NCBI GenBank assembly: GCA_029929735.1
Contig: JAKELP010000045.1
Location: 4,417,001-4,481,000, forward strand
Origin: Mimosa pudica
Lineage: Eukaryota > Streptophyta > Magnoliopsida > Fabales > Fabaceae
DNA length: 64,000 nucleotides
Direction of reading: 5' to 3'
Positions 1 to 10,778 of the stretch are shown one piece after another. Under the pieces are notes generated by a model. It had not been told where the DNA came from. It saw only the letters and a program-made list of their open reading frames with translations, and did no database searches. A program made the translations under genes and the position numbers. Every line of letters starts with the position of its first letter. Positions within the stretch are counted from its first letter, which is position 1.

Positions 1-2
1 GT

Positions 3-3000
3 CCTAAGCCTGGAGATCCAACCTTTGATGCTTGGGATGAAGAAGATTCTCTGGTGATGTCTTGGTTATGGAATTCTATGGAGTCTGAAATCAGTCAAAC
101 ATGCTTATTCCTATCCACAGCTAAGGAGGTTTGGGATGCTGTTCATCAAACTTACTCAAGAGTAAGAGATGCAGCTCAAATTTATGAGATAAAAACCAGA
201 ATCTCTGGCTTCAAACAAAGGAGTAAGTCTGTTACTGAATATTCTACAGCTATGAAAAGTTTATGGCTGGAGCTGGATCATTACAGATCAATAAAAATGA
301 AATGCAGTGAAGATGTTGCTATTCTAAAACGCTTTATGGAGCAAGAGCGTGTTTATGAGTATCTTGCAGGTTTAGATCCAAAATTTGACCAAGTGAGGTC
401 ACAAATTCTTGGAAAAGATGACCTGCCGTCTCTTAATGAGACTATTGCTATTATCTTAGCAGAAGAAGGACGGAGGAGTGTTATGATGGAACCACCGCAA
501 GTTGAGAGTTCTGCACTTATATCAAAGCCTGTTACTAACCGTGCTGTTGACAAACAAGGTGATTCACAGGGCTCGAGTAAGGAATTATGGTGTACCTATT
601 GTAACAAGCCACGTCATACTAAAGAGAGGTGTTGGAAGCTGCATGGAAAGCCTTCTAGAAAGAAGCCTCAAGCTAATATTGCTTCAGGAAGTGAAGAGAA
701 GCTTAGTCAGAATGATCTTAAGGGGGAGTTAGAGAGGCTAAAATCCTTGATAGCAACACTTGAGAAGGATTCTCCTTCTACCACAGGTACCTGTGCTTTG
801 GGGTTCTCAGGTATTTCATTTCATACTTCATCTGTCCTATTTTCATCTGCTCTTAATGCCTCAAATAAGGATTTCCTCCACTCTTGGATCATTGATTCAG
901 GAGCCACTGATCACATGACTAATTCTTCTAAACACTTTGTCTCTTATAATCCATGTCCTAGTAATAGGAAAATAATTGTAGCCGATGGATCAATAATGAC
1001 CGTTGCAGGTCAAGGAGATGTTTCTATTAACTCTACCCTTGTTTTGAGAAATGTCCTCCATGTTCCTAAACTTTGCACTAGTCTCATCTCTGTTCAAAAA
1101 CTTGCTACTGACTCTAATGTCTTTGTCATTTTCTCTTCAAACTCTTGTATTCTTCAGGAGCAAGAAACGAAGCAGATGATTGGACTTGCTAAGGAAAAGG
1201 ACGGACTTTACTTCTTTGAAGAGCATGGTGAATGTGGTAGAGTTAAGAGTCTATCATCTTCCTCATTTCAAACTAAAAGTGTCTTGGCAAATAAAGAAGA
1301 AATTTGGCTTCAACATCGTCGTCTTGGACATCCTTCTTTTAATGTTTTGAAAGTTGTTTTTCCTTCTTTATTTAAGAATGTGTCCATCGAGTCTTTACAT
1401 TGTGACATCTGTGAATTTGCAAAACATAAACGTTCCTCATATCCTATAAGTAATACAAGAACTTTTGTTCCTTTTGAGCTAATTCACAGTGACATTTGGG
1501 GTCCATCTAACATTTCTAACATCTCTGGATTTCGATGGTTTGTGTCATTTATCGATGATTGCACTCGTGTCACTTGGATTTATTTGTTGAAACAAAAATC
1601 TGATGTGAGCTCTGTTTTCCCGCGTTTTCACAATATGATTCAAACACAATTTGGAGTTCAAATAAAAAGATTTCGTTCTGATAATGCTAAAGATTTTTTC
1701 AACCAATCTTTATCCACATTTTTTGAAAAACAAGGGATTTTACATGAGTCATCTTGTGTCAATACTCCTCAACAAAATGGAGTAGCCGAAAGGAAAAATA
1801 GTCACCTTCTTGTAGTCACAAGAGCATTGTTGTTTCAAACAAATGTGCCTAGACATTTTTGGGGTGAAGCTGTTCTAACAGCTACACATCTCATTAATCG
1901 ACTCCCAACTCAAGTTCTTGGTTCAAAGAGTCTTATAGAGGTTCTCACTCATTTTTATCCTAATTTTAATGCATCAAATGGTCTTATTCCTAGGATTTTT
2001 GGGTGTGTTGCTTTTGTGCATGTACATTCTCATCAAAGGACCAAACTTGACCCTAGAGCTCTCAAGTGTGTGTTTGTGGGATATTCCTCTACTCAAAAAG
2101 GATACAAATGTTATCATCCTCCTTCAAAGAAGTTCTTTGTGTCAGCTGATGTGACGTTTTCTGAGTCTGAGTCCTACTTTGGTAGTTATGTTAATAATGA
2201 TCAAGAAAATGAACATTTTTCTAATGATCTTTTAGATACTAAATTTCAAGAGGATTCAAGACTACAATCCCATCTTAATCCATCTGTAGAGGTTTCACAA
2301 GAATCTCATTCTAACCCATCTGTAGAGGTTCCACAAGCACTTGACTCTACTCATTCACCGCTGCGTTACAGTAGAAGGAAAAAGAAGTCCCAATCGGAGC
2401 AAGTTCAATCATCTGAACCAGGTATCAATGAAGAACTTGAAATTGCTCCTGAAAATACAGAGGTACCTTCATCTCCTTCTTTTATACATGGGGACTCTCT
2501 TGTTTCTACTGATGATTCTGATTTACCTATTGCCTTAAGAAAGGGAGTTCGAAGTTGTAGTAAGCGCCCTTTATATCCTCTATCTTCATTTCTTTCATAT
2601 GACAAGTTGTCTTCCAACCACAAAGCTTTTCTCACTAATCTCCAGTCCATTCCAATACCAAAAACCTTAAATGAGGCAATGACAGATGATAATTGGGTCA
2701 AAGCAATGAAAGTTGAAATGGAAGCTTTGGAGAACAACAAAACATGGGATCTTGTTCAATTACCCAAAGGAAAGAAGCTTGTTGGATGTAAATGGGTCTT
2801 CACACCCAAATACAATTCCGATGGCAGCTTAGAACGTTATAAAGCAAGATTAGTTGCTAAAGGGTATACTCAAACTTATGGAGTTGATTATGAGGAGACA
2901 TTTGCTCCTGTTACAAAAATGAATACCTTTCGAATTTTATTGGCCTTGGCTGCCAATCAAGGTTGGGATATGTTGCAGTTTGATGTAAAAAATGCATTCC

Positions 3001-4241
3001 TGCATGGAGACTTGAAGGAAGAAATCTATATGGAAGTCCCACCTGGCTTCTATTCTCAGGTTGCTCCTGGTACAGTGTGCAGACTCAAGAAAGCACTGTA
3101 TGGCTTAAAGCAATCAGCAAGGGCTTGGTTTGGGAGATTTACAAAATCTATGGTTCGCATGGGATATAGACAAAGCCAAGGTGATCACACTTTGTTTATT
3201 AGACATTCATCTTCAGGGGGAGTGACAATTTTACTTGTTTATGTTGATGATATCATTGTCACAGGAAATGACATAGCTGGAATTAATTCTCTTCGAACAC
3301 AGTTGATGAGAGAATTTGCCATTAAGGATTTAGGAAGACTTAAATATTTTTTGGGTATTGAAGTTGCTCATTCCAAACAGGGCATCTTCATTTCTCAACA
3401 AAAATATATTCTTGACCTCTTAGCTGAAACGGGAAAACTGGGATGCAAACCTGTGGATACACCTATAGAACAAAATCACAGACTGTGTGAAGCAGGTAGA
3501 AGGTCTCCAAAGTGGAGAAAGAAGAAGTCTTGTACACCACCTAAAGATCCTCCAGTTGACAAAGGATCCTATCAAAGGCTTGTTGGAAAGTTGATTTATT
3601 TGGCTCACACAAGACCTGATATTGCATATGCAGTGAGTGTAGTGAGTCAATTTATGCATTGTCCTAAAACATCACACTTACAAGCTGCCCATCGAATACT
3701 TCACTACTTAAAAGGTACTCCAGGGAAAGGAATTTTATTTAGAAGGGGGAGAAAACTAACAATTGAAGCATATACTGATGCTGATCATGGAGGTGATCTT
3801 GATAACAGAAGATCTACAGCTGGATACTGCACTTTTCTTGGCTCAAATCTTATTACATGGAGAAGTAAGAAGCAAACTGTGGTCTCAAGATCTAGTACTG
3901 AAGCTGAGTTTAGAGCAATGGCTCTCGGGATTTGTGAATTGTTATGGATAAAGATCATTCTATCAGATTTAAGAATTCACTGGGAAGGTCCAATGAGGCT
4001 ATACTGCGACAATAAGTCAGCTATCAATATTGCCCATAATCCAGTTCATCATGATCGAACAAAACATGTTGAGATTGATAGACACTTTATCAAGGAAAAG
4101 TTGGAAAGCGGTCTGATTTGCACTCCATTTGTACCATCAGGAGATCAATTGGCAGATGTTCTCACAAAAGGGTTGCCTAGTGAACAATTTCGGAATATAG
4201 TGTCCAAGCTGGGAATGGATGATATCCACTCTCCAGCTTGA
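3..4241 (+). CDS. Ty1/copia gag-pol polyprotein, 5' partial, intact reading frame
   Basis: The frame is already open at base 3, so the true start lies upstream; it ends at TGA 4239-4241 (about 1412 residues seen). Counting from base 3: copia-type gag in the first 190 residues; CCHC zinc knuckle CTYCNKPRHTKERC from residue 197; aspartic protease DSGATDHM at 298; GAG-pre-integrase and zinc-binding region, then integrase catalytic residues D497 (HSDIWGPS), D560 (RSDNAKDF) and E596 (NGVAERKN); reverse transcriptase with YVDDIIVTG at about 1080; RNase H with YTDADHGGD at about 1259 and SSTEAEFRAMA. The order PR-IN-RT-RH is diagnostic of Ty1/copia. Gag packages the RNA and pol copies and integrates it. 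All catalytic residues I checked are present and no stop interrupts the frame, so this copy may be young. Gag and pol share one frame with no frameshift. The lineage within copia was not determined. Confidence 0.97.
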   Translation, partial: PKPGDPTFDAWDEEDSLVMSWLWNSMESEISQTCLFLSTAKEVWDAVHQTYSRVRDAAQIYEIKTRISGFKQRSKSVTEYSTAMKSLWLELDHYRSIKMKCSEDVAILKRFMEQERVYEYLAGLDPKFDQVRSQILGKDDLPSLNETIAIILAEEGRRSVMMEPPQVESSALISKPVTNRAVDKQGDSQGSSKELWCTYCNKPRHTKERCWKLHGKPSRKKPQANIASGSEEKLSQNDLKGELERLKSLIATLEKDSPSTTGTCALGFSGISFHTSSVLFSSALNASNKDFLHSWIIDSGATDHMTNSSKHFVSYNPCPSNRKIIVADGSIMTVAGQGDVSINSTLVLRNVLHVPKLCTSLISVQKLATDSNVFVIFSSNSCILQEQETKQMIGLAKEKDGLYFFEEHGECGRVKSLSSSSFQTKSVLANKEEIWLQHRRLGHPSFNVLKVVFPSLFKNVSIESLHCDICEFAKHKRSSYPISNTRTFVPFELIHSDIWGPSNISNISGFRWFVSFIDDCTRVTWIYLLKQKSDVSSVFPRFHNMIQTQFGVQIKRFRSDNAKDFFNQSLSTFFEKQGILHESSCVNTPQQNGVAERKNSHLLVVTRALLFQTNVPRHFWGEAVLTATHLINRLPTQVLGSKSLIEVLTHFYPNFNASNGLIPRIFGCVAFVHVHSHQRTKLDPRALKCVFVGYSSTQKGYKCYHPPSKKFFVSADVTFSESESYFGSYVNNDQENEHFSNDLLDTKFQEDSRLQSHLNPSVEVSQESHSNPSVEVPQALDSTHSPLRYSRRKKKSQSEQVQSSEPGINEELEIAPENTEVPSSPSFIHGDSLVSTDDSDLPIALRKGVRSCSKRPLYPLSSFLSYDKLSSNHKAFLTNLQSIPIPKTLNEAMTDDNWVKAMKVEMEALENNKTWDLVQLPKGKKLVGCKWVFTPKYNSDGSLERYKARLVAKGYTQTYGVDYEETFAPVTKMNTFRILLALAANQGWDMLQFDVKNAFLHGDLKEEIYMEVPPGFYSQVAPGTVCRLKKALYGLKQSARAWFGRFTKSMVRMGYRQSQGDHTLFIRHSSSGGVTILLVYVDDIIVTGNDIAGINSLRTQLMREFAIKDLGRLKYFLGIEVAHSKQGIFISQQKYILDLLAETGKLGCKPVDTPIEQNHRLCEAGRRSPKWRKKKSCTPPKDPPVDKGSYQRLVGKLIYLAHTRPDIAYAVSVVSQFMHCPKTSHLQAAHRILHYLKGTPGKGILFRRGRKLTIEAYTDADHGGDLDNRRSTAGYCTFLGSNLITWRSKKQTVVSRSSTEAEFRAMALGICELLWIKIILSDLRIHWEGPMRLYCDNKSAINIAHNPVHHDRTKHVEIDRHFIKEKLESGLICTPFVPSGDQLADVLTKGLPSEQFRNIVSKLGMDDIHSPA

Positions 4242-4248
4242 GGGGGAG
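4240..4248 (+). other. Polypurine tract of the copia element
   Basis: The run GAGGGGGAG overlaps the gag-pol stop codon and directly abuts the TG that opens the 3' LTR. It has the position and composition expected of the plus-strand DNA primer. Confidence 0.85.
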
Positions 4249-4274
4249 TGTTGAAGAATGTACATTGTAATAGT

Positions 4275-4346
4275 TTCTAGAGTGTGCTATTATGTTCTAT
4301 GATTGTTCTAGAGAGTGTTAGTAGAGTAAGAATATTCTAGAGAGTG
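4275..4346 (+). promoter_or_regulatory. Triplicated TTCTAGAG(AG)TG motif in U3
   Basis: TTCTAGAGTG occurs at 4275-4284 and TTCTAGAGAGTG at 4306-4317 and 4335-4346, the last about 27 bp upstream of the TATA box. The core resembles an imperfect heat-shock element (TTCnnGAA). Function is inferred from motif and position only. Confidence 0.45.
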
Positions 4347-4372
4347 GTTCATAGCATTTAGGAACCCACTTG

Positions 4373-4380
4373 TATAAATA
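4373..4380 (+). promoter_or_regulatory. TATA box of the copia LTR
   Basis: TATAAATA lies 64 bp before the LTR end, as expected for a Pol II start inside a short LTR. The U3/R boundary should lie about 30 bp downstream. Confidence 0.7.
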
Positions 4381-4780
4381 GCACTTCATGCTTGAGAATA
4401 AATCATCAGAGACATTTTCCCTTAAACATTTTATCAATATATATTATCTTTGAAAACTTATGTTTATACAAAATAGGCTATCAGGTGCCTTTCAAACGTG
4501 ATTACTTTCATATAAAGAAATTTGAAACACTATATATATTATCCTGTCTGGTGGTGATTATCATGGAATGATGTAACATGTATGCAGTGTAGTGATTTGA
4601 TAGTGGTAAGGAGAGGTTACGAGGATAGGAATTGGTTATGAGATGAGTTGCAGAGAGTTATGTTGAGAGATATTGATAGTTAGGTGGAAGAAAGGAATTG
4701 AATGAAATTTGTGAATGAGATATTGACAAGGACTCGGTGAGGATTGCATGACACTGAAATTGATGTACCATCGCGCGATG

Positions 4781-4810
4781 ATAACTGTCGATTGGCCAAT
4801 CGACAGTTAT
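4781..4810 (+). repeat. Perfect 30-bp palindrome in LTR A1
   Basis: The arm ATAACTGTCGATTGG is followed directly by its exact reverse complement. The same palindrome is at 12875-12904 and 21261-21290. Variant, still-pairing hairpins occupy the equivalent site at 10748-10778 and 50296-50326. Confidence 0.95.
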
Positions 4811-5171
4811 TTGTACTGATGATCCTTTTCGGATTGATTAGACCGGGGATCATAGGTCAACTTATTGAGAGAAAGTGACCTACGGTTGTTTGGCAGTGGA
4901 GAGCCCAACTGTTCCCGTTCTGTAATGGAAACAGAATTGGGGTTTCCTCTCTGGAGATTGCCAGAGAGGGAAATTGTCCCCTCATTATGGAGAGGGACAC
5001 AGTGTCAAATCATATAGTGAAGAATAGATGGTTGAATGCACCGTGGTGGCACAATGCATCTGCAGGTGAGTGTGAGAGTTGTTGTGGTAGTATTAGTTGA
5101 TTGGAGTATGGAGATGTTGAATTGATTTGGTTTGAAGGTGATTGTTGGACTTGAGTGAGCATGGAAGAAAC

Positions 5172-5174
<3 letters not shown>

Positions 5175-5213
<39 letters not shown>
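5175..5213 (+). repeat. TA microsatellite in LTR A1
   Basis: An alternating TA run just upstream of the conserved block GGTACCCTTTAGACGCCC. The equivalent site is about 65 bp long at 11045-11109 but only a short run at 13268-13280 and 21655-21665. Confidence 0.95.
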
Positions 5214-5215
<2 letters not shown>

Positions 5216-5499
5216 CATTACTGGATTTTATATCTGTGGTACCCTTTAGACGCCCTCACTACCGCACATCTCACTGTTATAGTGAGTTAACCGGTGATTA
5301 TTGGGACAAATTGTCTCATCCCACGATTATTGACATTTTCGCAGGTATTCATGCACAGACGCAAACATCAGGAAAGTGAATTAGGTAGTAGAAGTTATAT
5401 AGACTATTTTGAATTGTATATTGCCAATTTGTATAGGCCTGTATTCGTTCCTGCATGTATATATCTATTTATTGTCTAATATCAACTAGTTTTGTGTAT

Positions 5500-5678
5500 T
5501 AACCATGTTAGACAAATCCTTTCTAACATGGTTATCAATAAATTATCCATGATAGCAGCTGTGTTGTATTAGTTTATTCTTTTCTATCATGAATAATAAT
5601 TTAAGGCTTAGAATATTCTTTTTCTAACTATGATAGAGATATTGATATTATCGAAATTCCTTTTTCTATCATAGTTAG
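5500..5678 (+). repeat. Three-hairpin array at the end of LTR A1
   Basis: Three inverted repeats in a row have related stems: TAACCATGTTAGA with TCTAACATGGTTA (5500-5534), TTATCCATGATAG with its partner (5542-5597, one stem base mutated), and CTAACTATGATAG with CTATCATAGTTAG (5624-5678). The LTR end follows 66 bp later. The array recurs in every copy of these LTRs in the window. Confidence 0.9.
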
Positions 5679-5744
5679 TAAAGATATTATTGAACTAAAA
5701 GAGATGTCACAGGTTAATTAGGGAATTAGTAACAGAGTGTTACA

Positions 5745-5764
5745 CAAAGCGATATTTATGTTAA
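5745..5764. other. Short spacer flanking the MULE MITE
   Basis: Unassigned sequence between the A1 LTR end and the MITE; its last nine bases, 5756-5764 (TTATGTTAA), are the left target duplication. Confidence 0.6.
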
Positions 5765-6117
5765 GGGTAATGGACATAATTTGTCATCCAAGTAACCATC
5801 CATAAGCATCGGGCACCCTAAACTAACAACAAACTCATATTTGCACTCAATGTGTTTAAAAATTACCTCAGTGGAGGTCATTCACGTTTGACCGTTAATC
5901 TGCTCATGTAGCCGCCACGTGAGTTAAAGTTTTGCCACCTGGCGACTTGCCACCTGGCGGCCACATGAGCACATTAACAGTCAAACGTGATTGACCGTCC
6001 ACTGGGGTATTTTTTAAACACTTTGGTTACTTTGAGTGCAAATATGAGCATGTTGTTAGTTTAGAGTGCCCAGTGCTCCTGGGTGGTTACTTGGAGGACA
6101 AATTAGATCCATTAACC
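5765..6117. mobile_element. Non-autonomous MULE MITE with long terminal inverted repeats (353 bp)
   Basis: It opens GGGTAATGGA and closes TCCATTAACC, and most of its length folds back on itself. A perfect 9-bp direct repeat TTATGTTAA flanks it (5756-5764 and 6118-6126); 8-11 bp duplications are typical of Mutator-like elements. Its arms resemble those of the Pack-MULE at 22684-24008, including the GCCGCCACGTGAG and TTGACCGT blocks. It has no coding sequence. Confidence 0.88.
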
Positions 6118-6126
6118 TTATGTTAA

Positions 6127-6169
6127 TACCAATGAATTGTGTTTTTAAAAAATTAGATTCAATGTAATA
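6127..6169. other. Spacer between two MITEs
   Basis: Forty-three AT-rich bases, ending in the TA target dinucleotide of the Stowaway element. Nothing else recognised. Confidence 0.5.
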
Positions 6170-6405
6170 CTACCTCCGGTCCTAAATATAAGACCTAATT
6201 GACTTTTTTTACAGGTTAAAGTTGCGAAATAGGCTATTAAATTATGGATATTTGATATATTTTTAGATTATACATTAGTTTATATGTAAAATAAACTAAT
6301 ATAAAGGAAACAATTAAGTAAATCAATTTATAATTAACTTATTTTGCTTTTTTATAGGATTTTCTAAAAATATCAATTAGGTCTTATATTTAGGATCGGA
6401 GAGAG
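6170..6405. mobile_element. Stowaway-type (Tc1/mariner) MITE
   Basis: It starts CTACCTCCGGTCCTAAATAT and ends with the near-complement, closing ...GATCGGAGAGAG. TA dinucleotides flank both sides (6168-6169 and 6406-6407). It is 236 bp, non-coding, and collinear with a second copy at 12346-12585. Confidence 0.9.
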
Positions 6406-6407
6406 TA

Positions 6408-6544
6408 TTTTATAACTTAATCGAGAATTAAACTTGCCCTTTTATAAAAACAATAGAAGAGTTAAATTTCATACCCAACAACGTCACCCACCGAAAACCC
6501 CCTCTAAAAAAAATAAATGACCCACTTCCTTCCTTCCTCACTTC
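6408..6544. other. Unassigned spacer before the truncated LTR
   Basis: This does not match the first 450 bp of the related right LTR (16805-17254), so the normal start of the left LTR, with its TGTAACATCC terminus, is missing here and replaced by unrelated DNA. Confidence 0.5.
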
Positions 6545-8179
6545 ACCATCAGCATCATCATCACACCTTTCTTCCTTCCTCACTTCTCTTTCTCGCGTTC
6601 TGCTCCAGTTCCTCACTTTCCTCCGTCGCTTTTTTTTCGATTTTTCCGGCGAAGCGGCGGGGGGTTCGGCGATGTGATGGTGGAAGAGGTAAAGCTTCAG
6701 CCTTTCTTGCATTTTTCGAGCTATGCTTCATATTGATGTTGATTTCTCATAATTTCCTCTTCCCTCTTGGTTTCTTTTCGGCCCACCACTGATTTGGTAC
6801 TTTCCGGCGAGTTTTCCGGCGGCGGCGAGTTCAAATCGGACAGGAAACACCAAATTCCAACTCCGGTGAGTCTCTTCTAACTGTTCCCATTCCTTTTTCT
6901 CTTGTTCTTGGTGAGAAAGTGAGAGAACGAATCTGGGGTTTGCGTTTTTGGCCTAAGGTAACAAATTACATTGAAGTTAAGCTTCAATTTGTAGAGTTTA
7001 AGGAGTGATATGATGATTAATATGAAGTTTCTTTGAGTTTTGCACAAAACCCTAAATTTTGGGTACTCTAGGGCTGACGAGTTTTCTTAGGTTTTGGGTT
7101 TAAAAATCTTCAATTTGTTTAGGTAGAAGCGTAATGAAGTCAAATATTGCGCTACATGGTTGATTTTCTTGAAGTTTGCTGTATGTTTTACATTCATATG
7201 GTAATGTGAAGATTTTTGTTCTATTTCTTTTCGGCTGAACTGATGTGTTGATGTGGTGGAAGTGATTGATTTAAGTGGATGATGTTTTTATGCTTGTATG
7301 AGAATCTGAATTTTCTTTGTCTAACTACAAGGGGAAATATGTATGAATTTGTTGTATGTGATTGAGGTCTGAGTTTATTAGTTGTGGTGATTAATGTGTT
7401 TTCATGGGAGATTTTAGAATCTGATTTGGAAGTTCAGCAAGAGGAAAATAAATTGTGGTTCAGGTTTTGTTGATTTTCTTGTAACATTTAGGCTTGAAAT
7501 TTGAGGTTTGTTGAAGTTAGGATTTTAGGAGTTTCGGTTCTGCTTCTTTGACAATGTTTTCCTTGGTGTATGTATATATGTGTACATTGTGTTATTTTGG
7601 GACTTAAGTAGATTAAATGAAAGGGGAATTGCTGATTCGCTTTATTGCATACTTAAAATATAGAATATTTGGTTTGCCATCCCCCTCTGTTCTGGTCCAT
7701 TATTGGATAAGTGAATCTTTGTTTGGGTGTTAAAGTTTTGTTAAGATATTGTTGATTTTCAGGTTTTGGCATCTTATTTAAATGTTTTCAACTATGACTA
7801 AAGGTTGTTGATGTTCTTTTCTTTCTTCTTGTTTGGTTTTTAATGGATGAAATGAAAGGGAGTTGTGGTTGGATCATAAAAGTTGATAATGTAATGATTA
7901 AAGTTTTATATATGAGTAGTTGAAGTACTTACTTTGTTTGAGTGAGATTTATTTGGTTTATGAGTAAGAGAGTGAAATAAGATGTGTCCTGGATTTGTGC
8001 TAACTGATGTTAAGAGATTTGGTTGTTATTGGCTATTGATTTTGTTTTCTTGTTGATTGTGACTGCTTTCATGAGTTCAAATCTGATTTAGAAACATATA
8101 AATTCTGGTTTGTGGTTGTTTAGGTAGGTATATAATTGCATATTATAGTTACAATGCTTTTGGGTTTCTTTTTCCCATT
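6545..8179 (+). repeat. Left LTR of A2, 5' segment (truncated start)
   Basis: Nearly identical to 17255-19839 of the right LTR once the 938-bp MITE there is removed. It contains the GC-rich leader and both possible splice donors (AGAG|GTAAAG near 6689 and CCG|GTGAGT near 6865). The first 450 bp of the LTR are absent. Similarity stops at ...CCCATTGG (8179). Confidence 0.85.
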
Positions 8180-10406
8180 GGCCGAGACCTTGAGAGGGTA
8201 ATCCGAAATTGAGTTGGGATTTCTAGGTTCCATAATCATTCATTCACATAGTAGGTTTCAATTCTAAGCAGAGAAAAGGATTTGAGAATTTAAGTTAGGT
8301 CTTGGTTGAAGTTTGGAGTAGTTGTGGGTGAAACCCAAATTTTTGGGGTGCATAGGTAACTTCATTTCCTTGTTCCACACTTGTTTTTCATTTTTGGCCG
8401 AGACTTTGAGAGGGGAAATCCAAAATGAGCATATTGAAATGGTTAAGATGAAGTTTAGATTTTAATTTGGGGTATATGGAAGAGGTTTCAAGTCTTAAGT
8501 TAATATTTTAAAAACAGTTTAGGTTAAAGCTCCAATTTTTCTGTGATTTTTGGGCTGCAAACTTATAATCAATCAACAATATAATCTATTGGAGTTTATC
8601 TTAACAATTTCATGGTTGTTTTGATTAATTTGTAATGTTTGCAAATATTCTGAGATTGCTTCTCTTGTACTGGTTGAAAGAGTGCTTGTACTTTGGAGAA
8701 AATATGTTTTGTTTTAAGGTGTGAAGTTGTTGAAAAGGCTTGATTCAATTTTTGGGCTATTTGGTTCAGTCTCATTTATTCTCTGCTTCTTTGTGATTGT
8801 GTGTTGAATTGAATGTGAAATGATAACTGTATGTAGTTACGATTGAATGATAACTGTGGAATGGATTTGGTTTTCTTGGTTTTTAATGATGTGTGTTTTT
8901 ATTTAAATTAAGATTGATGAAAGGATATACTATATATTATGATGTGTACAAGTTGAATTGGGAAACTTTGTGTTTGTTTCTGCATGATGAAGTATGAAGT
9001 TAGTTGAATTGATTGATTGATGTTTTTAGGGAATTGAGAGGGTGTAGAAATGATTAAAAGTTTGCATAATGAAACTGTGATGACGATGAATTCTTAGTTA
9101 TTATTGTGATGATTAATATCATGGTCCATGTAAAATGAGTCAATCTTACAAATAAAAATGTTGATGACCAGAGTTTAGGTTATAGTTTATTTGAAAAGAA
9201 TTTTTGTTTGAATTTGCATTAGGCATGGTTTATTTAAGTGATTATTGATTAAATGAAGTGACTAAAGTGGTAGTTTGACTTAGTCTTGTCATTATGGTAA
9301 TTAAAGTGACCTTCACGTAGGATTTTAGAAATTTCTGTGAATTGTAACTACCTTTTGGTATAGTAATGTGATTATAAATGGTGTTTGAGGAGTTTTGAAT
9401 TTATGCTAAAGGAATAAAGCTAAAATTATGAAAGGAAGGGGCATTGTTGTATTATGACTTATGAGTTAAGATTAAGAATTGATTAGTTTTACTTGCTTGA
9501 TGTGACTTATGTGGATTGAAGTGCAATTGGTCGGAAATCTTTGAGTCTTTGTTATTGATCATGTTGTTTTGTGAATGTGCATGTAGTTATGGATTGGTTT
9601 ATGGATGACTTATTAAATATTACTATGGAAAGAGTGATTTTCAAATCTAGGAATTTTGTTTTACTGAGAACGGCATTAGGCTGTGTATTAGAACTGGAAA
9701 TATTTGAATGGTGATTTGATTATCAAAGGAAAACATTGTGTTCTGGTTGTTAATAGTTATTTTATGAAATGATTTACTCAAGGAAGGGAGGTTCCAAATA
9801 GTGTATAAAGTCTGATGTATGAACGTTTGTACTTAATTTGCTCATTGAAGGTTGTTTGGTTTAAATCTATGCGGAAATAGAAGCAATGAGGGTGGCTTTA
9901 TATGTGATTAATCTTTGTCAATTGTTTAAAAGTTCTATAGGTTGGACCAATATTTTAATAATGTTGATAAAGCAAAGGCTTAAGCTTATTGTGACATGGT
10001 TTAGTTCTAGGAATAATAATTTATCTTTTGTTTATGTGGAAGTCCCTAAATGTTAAATAAGTGCAGGGAGCTTTCAATACATGAGAAATGGTGTTGCTTG
10101 ATTGTAAGAATGTTGTGATTGATTGTTTTTGATTTGGTATGAAGAATTGTGGTGAACGCTGAATGAATTTCATGAATTGAGCTGAATGTGTTATATTAGG
10201 ATGACAAATATAAGTAATGAAGGGGTAGTAATGCGGATACGAGAGAGACGTTAAATATTATGAAGTAGAAATGATACTAATTTATTATTCTGTACTACAT
10301 TATAGGATTGATTGCGATATGACTTCCGTGGCATCAAGAAAGGTTGAGAAATAGTGTAAATTGCTAAAGGGCGACAGGTAATCACTCTTAACCTTACTAT
10401 AACATT

Positions 10407-10449
10407 GAGGGTGATGTTAGTTGGGATTTTCAAAATCCTTTTCACCCTC
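10407..10449 (+). repeat. Nested double hairpin (A1 version)
   Basis: The outer stem GAGGGTGA pairs with TCACCCTC; an inner stem GGATTTT pairs with AAAATCC. The equivalent sites in A2 and B keep the same outer stem and an inner pair of eight bases. Confidence 0.8.
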
Positions 10450-10747
10450 TATATGTATATATTATCTTTGAGAACTTATTTTTATATAAAATAGGCTATT
10501 GGGTGCCTTTCAAATGCGATTATTTTCGTATAAAAGAATTTTACACATTATATACTATTATCCTGCCTGGTGGTGGCCATTGATCTGGAATGACGTGAAA
10601 GGTATATAGAGAGTGTTGGGTAGTGGTTTAACAGGTGATGAGGATAGAAAAGAGAGTTACATGTTGAGTTGAGAGTTATGTGGATGAAATATAGAATAGT
10701 GATTGTGAGTATTGCATGACACTGATTATTAGTACCGTCGGCCGATG

Positions 10748-10778
10748 TAACCTATCGATTTGCGCAATCGATAGGTTA
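10748..10778 (+). repeat. Variant of the conserved palindrome
   Basis: A 13-bp perfect stem TAACCTATCGATT / AATCGATAGGTTA with loop TGCGC. It occupies the same place as the 30-bp palindrome of the other A copies but with several base pairs changed on both sides, so pairing is kept. Confidence 0.85.

Larger units (their letters stand above)
4249..4436 (+). repeat. 3' LTR of the copia element (188 bp)
   Basis: It starts TGTTGAAGAATG right after the polypurine tract and ends ...TTTATCA. The right boundary comes from comparison with related LTRs at 10451 and 20870, where the sequence after 4436 resumes without interruption. U3 holds three TTCTAGAG-type motifs, then a TATA box. The 5' LTR lies outside the window, so LTR identity and the target duplication cannot be checked. 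LTRs under 200 bp are at the short end for plant copia elements. Confidence 0.8.
4437..5744 (+). repeat. 3' part of a giant LARD-type LTR (family A1), host of the copia insertion
   Basis: It is collinear with 10453-11744, 12240-13800 and 20870-22197. It ends GAGTGTTACA, the family A1 LTR terminus. It holds the 30-bp palindrome, a TA microsatellite, the TGACATTTTCGCAG acceptor-like site (AG at 5343-5344) and a three-hairpin array. It has no coding capacity; the short open frames here run through the TA repeat. The 5' part lies beyond the copia element, outside the window. Confidence 0.85.
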
